Source: Quercus robur (taxonomy: Eukaryota > Streptophyta > Magnoliopsida > Fagales > Fagaceae). Taken from it: a stretch of DNA of 64,000 nt. Below, one piece after another: positions 1-10,506 of this stretch. Both the position numbers and the translations under genes were made by a program. The stretch spans positions 52,161,501 to 52,225,500 of the forward strand of contig NC_065539.1 in NCBI RefSeq assembly GCF_932294415.1. The letters are read 5' to 3'. The notes below the pieces were generated by a model. It worked only from the letters and a program-made list of their open reading frames with translations. It ran no database searches and had not been told where the DNA came from. Numbering within the stretch: position 1 is the first letter of the stretch; each line of letters begins with the position of its first letter.

Positions 1-450
1 ATCAGCACAAAATTTGAAATTTATATTAACAACATATAAAACATTTAGTGTTCGTTTTGGAATAGCTAATCTTGTTTTTTGTTGAAAGTGTGCTAATATA
101 TACCTGTACATTGAAATTTTTTTGAAAATGTGAGAAAATGCAAGAAAAAATGAGGTTTTAAAAAGCTGGAAAAAAAAATTAAAAGCTAAAAGTTAAAAGT
201 TGAAACTAATGCCAAACATGCTCCTAATCTAACGGATGGATTTCAAAATATGAATTCAATAAAAAGTTATTAGGTAATATAACATTACTTAAAATTATAC
301 AAAGTGTAGTTTGAACTCATCCTCAAATTTATTATGCTATTAATTCATTTAATCATCTATGAGCATCATTTAAATAAGTTAAATAACACATTGAATAGAT
401 CATAGTAGATAGTTTTATCAATCACCACTTATTTGGTAGGAGGAATTTTC
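1..450. other. AT-rich non-coding stretch
   Basis: No gene, RNA or element boundary is recognisable. If the amine oxidase gene continues leftwards, this is intron. It is AT-rich with short A and T runs. Confidence 0.5.
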
Positions 451-632
451 CTCCGGACCTATTTAAAAATAAACTCTTTTTCATATTACTAATATTTAAC
501 CTAAATTCATCAGTAATTGACAAATTAAACGTCATTACTTCTAGCCAGTCATTTCAAAAGTCGAACTTTAACTATTGTTTTACCCAAAAAAAAAAACTTC
601 AATTATTGTACTACAAAACAAAATCCTCTTAT
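451..632. repeat. Direct repeat, left copy (partner 1170-1390)
   Basis: The segment starting CTCCGGACCTATTTAAAAAT recurs almost identically 719 bp downstream. The pair brackets a poly-A run (about 679-714) and a patch rich in GGCCC/CCCATGGG words (about 955-1165). This is either a local tandem duplication or the end repeats of an unrecognised element. No coding potential is seen. Confidence 0.8.
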
Positions 633-677
633 AAATTCCAATTCTTTCCTTACAAGTTACAATTATAGAATAAATTC

Positions 678-716
<39 letters not shown>

Positions 717-1169
717 TACCGTTGGTTGGAAGAAATTCTTTCCTTAATGAGTTGATATTTAATTTAATGTACTTATTTATTCTTATCAATAAAAGTTAAT
801 TAATCTTATTTTAGTACCTTTTTAAGAGGTATGTCTTAGTATTTTTTTTAATAGAATCTTTTCAGTAGATTTAATTGTTCAATTTGATAGTTTGTAATAA
901 TATATAATTATAATTTTTTTGGTTAAATTTGTATAACCCCATTGAAGACCTGTTAAAAATGCCCATGGGTAGCCCATTAAACCCACCTCACTAGCCCAGC
1001 CTGCTAAAACCCAAATGGGCATTGCCCATGGATAAGGCCATGGGCTAGGGTTTTTCCATCCAACCCGGCCCGACCCAGCCCATTGACTAGTCAACAGCCC
1101 ATTAAGCCCAGCCCATTAGACCCATGGGCCAAGTAAAAACGGGTCGGCCCGGCCCATTGACGAGGCCTA

Positions 1170-1390
1170 CTCCGGACCTATTTAAAAATAAACTCTTTTT
1201 CATATTACTAATATTTAACCTAAATTCATCAGTAATTGACAAATTAAACGTCATTACTTCTAGCCAGTCATTTCAAAAGTCGAACTTTTTTTTTTCTTTT
1301 TTTTTTTGAGAAAGTCAAAAGTCGAACTTTAACTATTGTTTTACCCAAAAAAAACTTCAATTATTGTACTACAAAACAAAACCCTCTTAT
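1170..1390. repeat. Direct repeat, right copy (partner 451-632)
   Basis: Matches 451-632 but contains an extra stretch of about 40 bp near 1285-1325, made of a T-rich run plus a short internal duplication of the AAAAGTCGAACTTT word. The homology ends at the CCTCTTAT word in both copies. Confidence 0.8.
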
Positions 1391-1485
1391 CGTCTCAAAG
1401 TGTTTAATAATTTCGTAACATTGAGCACAGTAATTAAAAGTATGGGGTTTGAACAATTGAAATTTTCAAGTCGACATGACATATA

Positions 1486-1800
1486 GTGTGTGTTTGGATA
1501 GAACTTATTTTGCTGAAACTGAAAACTGAAAACTGAAAACACTGTAGCAAAATAATTTTTAAATGTGTGAATAGTGCTGTGGGACCCATTTTTAATGAAA
1601 AAATTGATAAAAAAATGAAATTTGTGGGTCCGTAAACAGTGCATATGTGCACTGTTCACTGCAGAAAGTCATAATTTACGGTTACTGTTCAATGAACAGT
1701 AACCGCAATACTCCAAAAACGCGTGAAAACCAAAAAAAAAAAAAAAAAAAAAGAACAAAAACGCAGATTTTAAAACGCAGCCGTGGATCCAAACACACCC
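1486..1800. mobile_element. MITE with 14-bp terminal inverted repeats, in the amine oxidase intron
   Basis: The ends are GTGTGTGTTTGGAT and the complement of GGGTGTGTTTGGAT, 13 of 14 bases matching, flanked by a possible 3-bp ATA duplication. The 315-bp element has no coding capacity. Its centre holds a perfect palindrome at about 1679-1705 (arms CGGTTACTGTTCA and TGAACAGTAACCG) and a GTGCATATGTGCAC near-palindrome just before it. The superfamily is uncertain; ends and length fit a PIF/Harbinger- or CACTA-derived MITE. It sits 34 bp inside the intron after amine oxidase exon 1. Confidence 0.75.
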
Positions 1801-1834
1801 ATAGTAGTCAAATAGAACTCATTAACGTTCTTAC

Positions 1835-2628
1835 CTAATTCCGTGTCCGTCTATCTTGAAGCTTGGTCCGTCCGGTTGCTCAACAGTGATCTTCTTCAAA
1901 GGCAGCAAAAATGGTGGTTTCAGCTCCGATTCTCTATAGTCCGTCCCCTCTGCTTTCGGCATCGGAACCCTTAATCTATCCCAAAACCCAATGATCTTCA
2001 TCTCTTCAAGATCAACTGTCACCGTTACTCCCTCCAACGGTCTCATGTACATATTAACAGTCCCATCTAAGTAAAAACACATAACCTTCACAACCCTCTT
2101 GTTGTTCCTAGTCTCTCCGTACCATCCCACGGTGAAACTACCACAGACAACCTCGTTGATCTTCAACCCTCTCTTACTAACTGAAGCAACAAAGGGAGCG
2201 TAGGCTAAGGTCAAAGCGTTTGCGGCTCTTTGTTCATCGAAAGTGAGTAAAGGGAATCCATGGCCTTGGTAAATTTGGTTGGAAATGATGGAGTGGTTGG
2301 AGAAATCTACGATGAGTTCGTGGGTTTGATGATTTATACGGGCTATGATAAAGGCTCTGCGTTGTGGGATTTTGGTGGTGGAGTGGTTGCTGAGCCATGA
2401 GAGGAGGGTTGGTTTGTCTGGGTCTTCTAGGCCAACGTATTGAAAGGTTAGGTTGTAGTGGGAGTTGGGATAGGCATGTGTGAGTATGGTTTGGACTAGG
2501 TTGAGCTCTGAGGGATTTAAGGGGTCTAGAGGGTGTTGTTGTTGGGCTGGTCGGACTATGAAGAAAGTGATAAGGAGAAAGAAGAATGTCTGTCTGTTGA
2601 AAATTGAAGCCATGGAGCTATGGCCCAT
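1835..2628 (-). CDS. Copper-containing primary amine oxidase, first coding exon (partial gene)
   Basis: Plant copper amine oxidases oxidise primary amines such as putrescine in the apoplast or peroxisome, releasing aldehyde, ammonia and H2O2. The exon encodes about 264 residues. A hydrophobic N-terminal segment (FFFLLITFFIV) looks like a signal peptide. Next come the N2 domain (from about HPLDPLNPSELNLVQTIL) and the N3 domain (about residues 120-225, including the NEVVCGSFTVGWYGE region). It ends at the conserved FKIDGHGI stretch. The reading frame hits a stop only because it runs through a good splice donor (AG|GTAAG, exon end 1835). The catalytic domain with the topaquinone tyrosine and copper histidines is absent. 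The usual next-exon start (W-x-x-WEFH) is not seen in 1-1834, so the rest lies beyond the left edge or was lost. MASIF, five residues in, is an alternative start. Confidence 0.85.
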
Positions 2629-2697
2629 GAGTAGTTTAAGTTAGCAAGATGCGTCATGCGTCTGCTTCTATTGGGAGTAATAAAGGTCTGGTTGTTG

Positions 2698-2707
2698 TCA
2701 ATATATG
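2698..2707 (-). promoter_or_regulatory. Possible TATA element of the amine oxidase gene
   Basis: On the minus strand a GCATATATTG word lies about 70 bp upstream of the ATG at 2628, a plausible TATA position. Judged only from the word and spacing. Confidence 0.35.
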
Positions 2708-2719
2708 CAAAAGTCCTGT

Positions 2720-3860
2720 ACGGTGTGGGAGCACACCTCTCAATGAGACATATATCTCATGTGCCGGACCCATGAGATACTGTCCCCTATGATATATTTG
2801 GCCTACGATTAGAATCCTTTAAACTTGCTTGGGTTATGATATTTTTATATCTTGAGAGTGTTTAAACATTAAACTCACTAAATTTAAAAGGGTTTTTAAA
2901 CATAACATTTATGTTATTTAATTAAGCATGTCTCAAATTTATATTTATACTACATTATATACAACAGTACCATATAAAGTATAAATTTTTGTTGTTTAAA
3001 ATAACCCTCTATATATTATTTTAGTAATATTTGTGCATCAGCATGTGCTTTCTTACCATCAACCAAACATTCAATGTGTGAAGCTTTATCTTAAAATTGT
3101 AAATTACTTTTTCAAAAGTTTTTTTTTTTTTATATGAACTTTTTCAAAAGTTAACGGATGTCCTAGGAGTATTAATTTAGGAAATATTTTTGACGGTCGA
3201 ATAGGTCAACATCAGGGATTTGGAAAATAGTGAAGATCTAGTGAGATAAAGATGAAAAAATGTGAAAATCTAGTGAAATCTCACCATATTTAGTGAAAAT
3301 CTCACCAAATTCATTGAGATCTTGCCAGAAAATGCTTTGTTTGTCATTCAAATCAAGACTAGTACGTTTTATGGGGAGAAAAATCGTCACTTGATAGTGG
3401 AGACTCATCGCTGACCACCACAGCACTGATTCAAGTCTCGAGTGGGTCGAGTCTAGCGTGTTGATAGACAACCCTAGCCTTACCTTTCATTTGATTATCA
3501 AAAACAATAAAATCTAAAATACTATTTTTGGTCCTTATATTTTACTAAAAGATTATTTTTAGCCCCTAAACTTTAAAATTTTAATTTTTTTCATCCTTAA
3601 AATTTGTGAAGATTTTTCTAAAAATTTAGAGACAAAAACAGGAATTAAAAAAAAAAAAAAAAAAACTTTTTCAATAGTTTATGGGTTTTATAAAACAAAA
3701 TTAATTTAACGAAAAAAAGTAAAATATTTTCAATAATTTAAAATGAAAGACATTTTTCGATAATTTAGAGATAAATAATTAAAAGTTTAAAAACCAATTT
3801 AGAGATAATTTTTCGATAATTAAAAACCAATTAAGCCCAATCCTTGGGCCCAAGACTGCT
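2720..3860. other. Intergenic, no gene recognised
   Basis: Lies between the divergent amine oxidase and HSP70-8 genes. It is AT-rich, with a stretch of 'TTGGTCC/CCCCTAAACTTT' type words near 3520-3700 common in degraded plant transposons. The ORF at 3238-3471 (-) has no recognisable protein features. Confidence 0.5.
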
Positions 3861-3866
3861 AGACAA

Positions 3867-3884
3867 CCCCCCCCCCCCCCCCCC
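3867..3884. repeat. Poly-C tract
   Basis: A run of about 18 C residues, upstream of the HSP70-8 gene. The length is likely variable between haplotypes or subject to sequencing error. Confidence 0.9.
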
Positions 3885-4336
3885 CATATAATAGTTCACA
3901 CCTTCGTCTTGGGCTGCGCAGGTCTTTAAACTTAAACCCATGCCCAACCTTGTCTCACCTTTGTGGCAATATGTGATCTGGGCTTTCTGAAAATCAGCTC
4001 AGTTACAAAGAAACCCTGTCACTGTCAGCATATAGCTTCTTCGCCAGTCCACGAACGTCCGCAGTTGTGCGTTTTCTCTGGACGCTTCTCGCGAGCGAGC
4101 ACCGAACAAACTGTGCAAACCGTGTGCGCACATTTATCCTCAAAAATCACAATGCCCCAGACGTGTCTTGAATCAATTGGTGCTCAACGCCTTTGAATTC
4201 AATCTTCTAATGTTGGAAGTGACAAAAATGCATGTAGTATATGTGATCTGCGTCTGAGTGCTCACATTTTAGAGTTTCCATTTCACAAAAATAAAAAAAA
4301 TAAAAAGAACCAAAATTTTCCACTTTGTCTCTTTCC

Positions 4337-4362
4337 CTCTCTCTCTCTCTCTCTCTCTCTCT
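4337..4362 (+). repeat. (CT)n microsatellite in the HSP70-8 5' leader
   Basis: About 13 CT dinucleotides lie about 150 bp before the 5' UTR splice donor at 4508, a typical position for CT-rich plant leaders. Just downstream (about 4365-4380) is a CTCTAGAA word, one base off the heat-shock element core TTCnnGAA; this is a weak hint of heat regulation only. Confidence 0.8.
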
Positions 4363-4507
4363 AGGAAACTCTAGAACTTGAGCTTAAGAGTTAAGAGCAC
4401 CTTTTGTATTGTTTATCAGCAACCTAAAGCTGTGTCTTCTCAACACAAAAGTGGTGCCCCAACTTCCTATCCATTTCTCTATCTGCTCTCGTGATCTTCT
4501 CTAAGCA

Positions 4508-6008
4508 GTAAGTCCCTCATTTCCCACAATTTGTTTTTTCATTAAGGGTCTACACTGCATGGCTTTTTTCTTTTTCTTTTTTTTATTAACACTCTGTTTT
4601 ATTGACGTACTTTTACTTCATTAGATATCATTTTCTAGTCGCCCATGTTGCTATAGATTCATTGTTTTTCGGCTCTTTGGCATACTCAGTTTGATACCCA
4701 ACAAGGATATACCATCGTTTTAGGAAATGGGTCGGTTTTGTTTTAGTGCAATACTTTGTTGTGTGGTTGGGTTTTATGTCAACTTTTTAGGAACCAAAAG
4801 ACCTTAAAGGTGTTTGTAGGAAGACCTGAAAGAACTGTGTTTTCAAAGTTCTTTACTTTGGATGCCTTTTAGAATTGGAGGTTTTAATAGTGTAGAAGGA
4901 CTGTGGCATATGCTGAACTAGAAATTACCCTGAAGGCTAATTCATCTAACAATGTAAAAACAGCAATTTTATGTCCAAATATAAATAGTGATGCCTTTAG
5001 AATTCAGATTATAGCTCCACATTAGTAATTGAATTTATTCACATGGTTGTATTGACTAATGCAGCAAAAACGGTGTTAATTTTTGAAAGGACAATTAACT
5101 TCAACCATGTAATTAATTGGTCAATGCCACCACGTGATTCAATTTAGGAACAACAAGGTAGAACTCTTTAAAAAATTAGGAAGATGATGCATGTTGAGTG
5201 TACTGGTCTAATTTAAGGAAGACACAACCAATGGGCCAATGGTATAACCGTATGTACACATTCTCACTCTCTCTAGGTGCCATCTATTGCATTTCATTTT
5301 AAGGTTTTTAAGTTTTGAAAATTCTTGTTAATTGACATCACTGAAAAATTAACCGGTCTCTTGAGGAGTTGATCATCAATACTTTAATGGCACTTAGAGG
5401 AGTCAAATTAGGGATTTTAGGCAACCAAATTGTTTTATAAAAGCATCACCACTGTTTACTGAATTTGAATTGAGTTTGTATGCATTTAGTTAAGATTAAG
5501 AAAGACTTGGTTGTTCCTCATTTCATGATTTTATTTGAGATTGTTGTGGTGCATTGAGAAATAAGATGGATGGTTAGTGGTTCCCTCTAAACAAAAGGCA
5601 AGAGTCAATAATTCAACTAGTATTGGTTGCGTTAATAATCAAACTAAATTTTTATGAGCCTTTGCTTCCAGAGAACCATACTTCATTAGAGAATTCATAA
5701 TCTTGGATTAGAAAGCCTGGCAGCTTCAATTTGTCCATGTGTTTTGTCCTCCTGTCTAAACAAAATGTAAGGTCGACAAAGTTGTTTTTGTGAGTTGAAG
5801 TCATACATGATTCTTTTGTGCTTGTTACATCAGATGAATAATCTGATTTCTCTTGGTATGGCATTTAGAGTCCTATATAACTATGTCTAATAAGGTTGTT
5901 TCCTGTGCCCTGCTTTGTATTATATGTTGTAAATGGTTGTGAGCTACCTCTTGGATCGTTCAATGTTAAGAAAATTCTTCATCCTTTTTTTAATTTTTCT
6001 AAATTTAG
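4508..6008 (+). other. Intron in the 5' UTR of HSP70-8
   Basis: The donor GTAAGT at 4508 follows a CT-rich leader. The acceptor is the AAATTTAG ending at 6008 after a T-rich tract. Exon 2 then begins GAATGGCTGAACC, placing the conserved start MAEPAYTVASDSE two bases into the exon. The intron is 1,501 bp. It explains why the open frame extends 26 codons upstream of the real ATG: those codons are intron. Confidence 0.75.
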
Positions 6009-6010
6009 GA

Positions 6011-7729
6011 ATGGCTGAACCAGCATACACTGTCGCATCTGATAGTGAAACCACAGGAGAGGAGAAATCATCTTCTGCTTTTCCGGAAATTGCAATTGGA
6101 ATTGATGTTGGCACTTCAAAATGCAGTGTTGCAGTTTGGAATGGCTCCGAAGTGGAGCTCCTTAAAAATACTAGAAACCAAAAGATGATGCGATCATATG
6201 TTAACTTCAAAGATGATATCCCTTCAGGGGGAGTCAGCAATCAACTCTCCCATGAGCATGAAATGTTATCTGGTGCTGCAATCTTCAATATGAAACGCTT
6301 AATTGGCAGAGTTGACACTGATCCAGTTGTTCATTCAAGCAAAAGCCTTCCATTTTTGGTACAAACATTGGATATTGGTGTCCGCCCATTTATTGCAGCC
6401 TTGGTTAACAATGTCTGGAGATCCACCACTCCTGAAGAAGTCCTGGCAATATTTTTAGTGGAGTTAAAAGCAATGGCTGAAGTTCAGTTAAAGCGGGCCA
6501 TAAGAAATGTTGTTCTGACCATTCCAGTTTCATTTAGCCGCTTCCAGGTGACGCGGATTGAACGAGCTTGTGCCATGGCTGGCCTTCATGTCCTAAGACT
6601 GATGCCTGAACCAACAGCTGTGGCACTGTTGTATGCACAGCAGCAGCAACAGGCTGTACATGAGAATATAGGCGGTGGAAGCGAGAAGATTGCACTCATT
6701 TTTAATATGGGTGCTGGCTACTGTGATGTAGCTGTTACTGCTACAGCTGGAGGAGTTTCACAGATAAAAGCCCTGGCAGGAAGTACCATAGGAGGAGAAG
6801 ACATACTTCAGAATATGATGCGTCATCTGTTGCCTGATTCAGAGATTCTCTTCTCAAATCATGGAATCAATGAGATCAAATCAATGGGATTGCTCCGAGT
6901 AGCAACTCAGGATGCAATCTACAAGCTCTCCTCCCAGAACAGTGTACAAATCGATGTTGACTTAGGAAATGAGTTAAAAATTTGTAAGGTTGTTGATCGG
7001 GAGGAATTCGAGGAAGTCAACAGGAAGGTGTTTGAGAAGTGTGAGAGCCTTATCATCCAGTGCTTGCATGATGCCAAGGTAGAAACTAAGGATGTCACTG
7101 ACATAATTGCTGTAGGTGGATGTTCATACATTCCGAAGATTAGGAATCTTGTTATGAGTATATGTAAAAGACAAGAGCTTTACAAAGGAATGAACCCATT
7201 GGAAGCTCCTGTTTGTGGAGCAGCACTGGAAGGAGCAGTGGCTTCAGGTATCAGTGATCCATTTGGGAGTTTGGACCTGTTAACCATTCAAGTCACACCT
7301 CTTGCCATTGGGATTCAAGTGGAAGAAAACAATTTTGTACCCATTATACCTAGAAACACTACGATGCCAACGCGGAAAGAGTTAGCTTTTACAACTGTTC
7401 GTGATAATCAAACTGAGGTGCTGATTGTTGTCTATGAAGGTGAAGGGGAGAAGGTGGGAAAGAATCATCTGCTGGGCTATTTCAAGATCATGGGTATTCC
7501 TCCAGCTCCCAAGGGAGTTCCAGAGATAAATGTGTGCATGGACATTGATGCTTCAAATGTGCTTAGAGTTCTGGCTGGTGTTGTACTGCCAGGATCTCGA
7601 CATCCTGCAATCCCTGTCATGGAAGTTAGGATGCCAACAGTCGATGATGGGCATGGCTGGTGTGCTGAAGCTCTAGACAGAACTTATGGGTCTGCTCTGG
7701 ACTTGGTTACAGTTCAGAAGAAAATATAG
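6011..7729 (+). CDS. HSP70-8: Heat shock 70 kDa protein 8-like (truncated-type HSP70)
   Basis: Encodes 572 residues. The HSP70 ATPase domain begins at about residue 30 with IGIDVGTSKCSVAVWNG, the phosphate-1 motif. It continues with VVLTIPVSFSRFQ, MPEPTAVALLYAQ and FNMGAGYCDVAVTATAGG (phosphate 2), then VGGCSYIPKIR near the adenosine site. The C-terminal part (about 410-572) is a shortened substrate-binding region ending VTVQKKI, with no helical lid and no EEVD tail. This is the architecture of the plant HSP70-8/HSP70T-2 clade (At2g32120 type), inferred to be a cytosolic chaperone-like protein. The GTSKC and GAGYC motifs depart from the usual GTTYS and GGGTFD, so ATPase activity may be altered. 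The start at 6011 is preferred over the in-frame ATG at 5933, because the intervening residues are hydrophobic intron read-through ending at a splice acceptor. The reading frame is intact. Confidence 0.93.
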   Translation: MAEPAYTVASDSETTGEEKSSSAFPEIAIGIDVGTSKCSVAVWNGSEVELLKNTRNQKMMRSYVNFKDDIPSGGVSNQLSHEHEMLSGAAIFNMKRLIGRVDTDPVVHSSKSLPFLVQTLDIGVRPFIAALVNNVWRSTTPEEVLAIFLVELKAMAEVQLKRAIRNVVLTIPVSFSRFQVTRIERACAMAGLHVLRLMPEPTAVALLYAQQQQQAVHENIGGGSEKIALIFNMGAGYCDVAVTATAGGVSQIKALAGSTIGGEDILQNMMRHLLPDSEILFSNHGINEIKSMGLLRVATQDAIYKLSSQNSVQIDVDLGNELKICKVVDREEFEEVNRKVFEKCESLIIQCLHDAKVETKDVTDIIAVGGCSYIPKIRNLVMSICKRQELYKGMNPLEAPVCGAALEGAVASGISDPFGSLDLLTIQVTPLAIGIQVEENNFVPIIPRNTTMPTRKELAFTTVRDNQTEVLIVVYEGEGEKVGKNHLLGYFKIMGIPPAPKGVPEINVCMDIDASNVLRVLAGVVLPGSRHPAIPVMEVRMPTVDDGHGWCAEALDRTYGSALDLVTVQKKI

Positions 7730-8598
7730 TGGTGAGATGTATATATATTTAGTCTCATTGTATGTTTGGTTACTGTGGTTTTTATGTTTTGTTGATCCTG
7801 GACACAATCAATTTTCATGAAAGTTGTATGGTGATGCTTTGTTATATGCTTCAATAAATGTGGACTTCGTGTAGATAAGTTGAAGCTTGTTTATGTTGTG
7901 ATTTTCAGTGTCATTTTAAATTGTGTAATATGATTGACAGACTCGTGGTTGGCATTTTGTTCTTTCTTTATGATTTGGTTGCCATTTTTTCTTTCTTTAT
8001 GATTTACTGGTCTGGTAGAGGAAGGGGATTTGAACTTTGGTTTTTCTCATCCTCTAAGACATGTTAAATTATCGATTTTCCCAAAAGCTTAAGCCGTTAA
8101 AAAATGGTGAATTTAATCACTTAATCATAATTCTAATAGAATTGAAGTTTATAGCATATTAAATAATTGGACATTGTCACTAATATGTCATCTCCAGTAT
8201 TCATAAAAACACAAAGATGAATGTTACCAAGATGAATGTTAATTGATGACTGGAAATGCAATTAATGCAGAGATTTTGAGGATTAATATGTTATTAAAAA
8301 AATAATAACAAAGATTGGGCTTTAAAGTGGATCTCAATTTTTATGAAGTGCTATATTATAGTGATGTAACTACGACACATATGATCAATACATGTCTCAT
8401 TTTGTTTGCCTATCCAAGACAAAAAAAATTCTCATTTAGTTTGCAAAGATAAAAGAAAATACACCAATTTAAGGACACAATATTTTACACAATTATTGAA
8501 TTGATATATTGTGATTAGTATTAAGAAAAGTGGTATTATTGACCGGTCTAATGAAAGTAATATTTCTCTAGTCACAAATTATTACTCAACCATTATAG
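7609..8598 (+). repeat. Segmental duplication, source copy (HSP70-8 3' end and flank)
   Basis: The last 40 codons, 3' UTR and about 870 bp of flank reappear in the same order and orientation at 9594-12417. Homology starts at AATCCCTGTCATGG and ends at CAACCATTAT, exactly where the tandem array begins. This copy belongs to the intact gene. Confidence 0.85.
7853..7858 (+). terminator. AATAAA polyadenylation signal of HSP70-8
   Basis: A canonical AATAAA lies 124 bp after the stop codon. The same word is preserved in the duplicated 3' flank (near 10611). Confidence 0.6.
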
Positions 8599-8599
8599 G

Positions 8600-9593
8600 A
8601 CTTTACTTTTAAAAAATCAAATACAGACTAAATTTTTTTTTCACTTTTTTTTTCTTTTATAAATTTTATATTATTAAGAGGATTATAAATATTTAAGATA
8701 GTAATTAGTATTTAGATTGTGGACAGTGGAGTGATTTTTTTTTTTTTTAATGATACTTTACTTTTAAGAAATCAAATACTGGATAAATTTTTTTTTTCAC
8801 TTGTTTATTTCTTTTGTAAATTTTATATTATTAAGTGGATTATAAATATTTAAGATAGTAATTAGTATTTATAGTGTGGAATGTAGAGTGATTTATCTTT
8901 ATCATTTTTTTTTCTTTTTGTATGGTAATTTAGTTTCCAGAAATCATATACTGAGTAAAAAAAATTTCACTTTTTTTTTTCTTTTGTAAATTTTATATTA
9001 TTAAGTGAATTATAAATATTTAAGATAGTAATTAGTATTTAGATTGTGGACTATGGAGTGATTTATCTTTTTCTTTTCTTTTTTTCTTGTTTTGTATGGT
9101 ACTTTACTTTCGAGAAATCAAGTACTGGGTAAATATTTTTTTTCACATTTTTTTCTTTTTTAAATTTTATATTATTAAGAGGATTTTAAATATTTAAGAT
9201 AGGAATTAGTAACTAGGTTGTGGATTGTGGAATAATTTATCTTCTTTTTTTTTCTTTTTATATGGTATATACTTTACTTTTAAGAAATCAAGTACTAGAT
9301 AATTTTTTTTTTCTTTTGTAAATTTTATATTATTATTTAAAAGAGTAGTTAGTATTTAGAGTATGAACTGCAAAGTGATTTTTCTTTTTCTTTTTCTTTT
9401 TCTTTTTATATGGTACTTTATTTTAAAGAAATCAAGTACTGAGTAATTTTTTTTCACTTTTTTTTTTATTTTGCAAATTTTATATTATTAAGTGGATTAT
9501 AAATATTTGAGATAATAATTAATATTTAAATTGTGAACTGTGGAGTGATTTATCTTTTTTTCTTTCTTTTTATATGGTACTTTATTTTCAAAA
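8600..9593 (+). repeat. AT-rich tandem array, six units plus a partial, 144-174 bp each
   Basis: Units start at 8600, 8755, 8927, 9101, 9271, 9415 and 9579 (partial). Each begins with an ACTTTACTTTTAAGAAATCA-like block, then a T-rich tract, then a TTTTATATTATTAAGTGGAT block, then TAAATATTTAAGATAGTAAT and a TGTGGA...GAGTGATTTATC block. Units differ by point changes and T-run length. The array fills the gap between the two copies of the HSP70-8 3' end, and the last partial unit runs directly into the second copy. Confidence 0.88.
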
Positions 9594-9714
9594 AATCCCT
9601 GTCATGGAAGTTAGGATGCCAATAATCGATGATGGGCATGGCTGGTGTGCTGAAGCTTTAGACAAAACTTATGGGTCTGCTCTGGACTTGGTTACAGTTC
9701 AGAAGAAAATATAG
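9594..9714 (+). pseudogene. Duplicated C-terminal fragment of HSP70-8
   Basis: Codes for the last 40 residues of HSP70-8 in frame to the same stop codon (PVMEVRMPIIDDGHGWCAEA...VTVQKKI). Changes from the source include T-V to I-I and R to K. There is no upstream exon or promoter, so it is a dead duplicate. Confidence 0.9.
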
Positions 9715-9743
9715 TGGTGAGATGTGTATATATTTACTATTTA

Positions 9744-10506
9744 GGCTGTGTTTGGTTGCCGTAAAACGTTTTCCGGAAAATACATATTTTCCGAAAATGC
9801 TAATTTCTGGAAAAGGAAAATATTTCTGTGTGTTTGGTTGCATTTCAAAAAATTTTCCGGAAAATATTTTCTAGTGTTTGGAAAATAAGAAAGGAAAACA
9901 CAAATCAGAAAACACAACCCAGAAAACACATCCAGAAAACCCGCCGGCACGAAGGCGATCTCGCCGGCGCGATCGCGTTCGCGAGATCGCGATCTCGCCG
10001 GCGCGATCTCGCAAAGGCGAGATCGCGATCAACGTCGCGATCTCGCGACGACGCGATCTCGCGTTCGCGAGATCGCGGTCGACGCTTCGCAAGATCGCGC
10101 CGTCGATCGCGATCTCGATTTGACGCGATCTCACGAATGCGAGATCGCGATCAACGCTTCGCGAGATCGCGATCGACGGCGCGATCTCGCGAAGCGTCGA
10201 TCGCCGTCGTCGGACTGCTCTTATCCTCTCGCGCGCGTGGACTGGAGCTCGGACTGGAGATCGGCGCGGACTGGAGCTCGAACTGGTCTTCTCCTCTCGC
10301 GCGCGCGCGCTCTCTCTCTCTCTCTCTTTTTCCGGAAATCCTTTGAAGTGAAAATGAAGGCAGAAATTCATTTCCGTGGTCAAAGCTGAAAATTTCGGTC
10401 AAACGGAAAATATTTTCCGGAAAATAATATTTTCCGTGACAACCAAACGCCCTCTTTTCCGGAAATTGATTTCTAGAATGCGTTTGAAGCCGATTCAAAC
10501 GCACCC
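9744..10506. mobile_element. Tourist-like (PIF/Harbinger-type) non-autonomous element with a CpG-dense core
   Basis: A 763-bp insertion flanked by TTA on both sides (9741-9743 and 10507-10509). The empty site is preserved in the source copy (ATTTAGTCTCATTG). Ends are GGCTGTGTTTGG and the complement of GGGTGCGTTTGA, with subterminal repeats of the TTTTCCGGAAAAT palindrome. The 3-bp TTA duplication and GG...GTTTGG ends fit PIF/Harbinger. The centre (about 9945-10215) is packed with TCGCGA/GATCGCGATC words, followed by a CG and CT microsatellite near 10295-10327. No transposase is present. Confidence 0.8.
9945..10215. repeat. TCGCGA-rich palindromic array
   Basis: Degenerate tandem units of about 12-20 bp built from GATCTCGCG, GCGATCGCG and CGAGATCGCGAT. 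The sequence is nearly its own complement, so both strands and most frames stay open and yield Arg/Ser/Asp/Ala-rich ORFs without biological meaning. CpG density here is far above the rest of the window. Confidence 0.85.

Noticed and set aside
3963-4196. 77-aa ORF upstream of HSP70-8
   Set aside because: No recognisable domain. It lies in the probable promoter or leader region of HSP70-8.
8600-9593. Tandem array considered as a CRISPR array or centromeric satellite
   Set aside because: Units are directly adjacent and vary in length, without unique spacers. There are only six copies, tied to a local gene duplication.
9828-10389. Arg/Ser/Asp-rich ORFs on both strands (up to 172 aa)
   Set aside because: They arise because the TCGCGA array is nearly self-complementary and has no stop codons in most frames. 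Opposite strands code for the same kind of peptide, and a transposon with TTA flanks encloses them.
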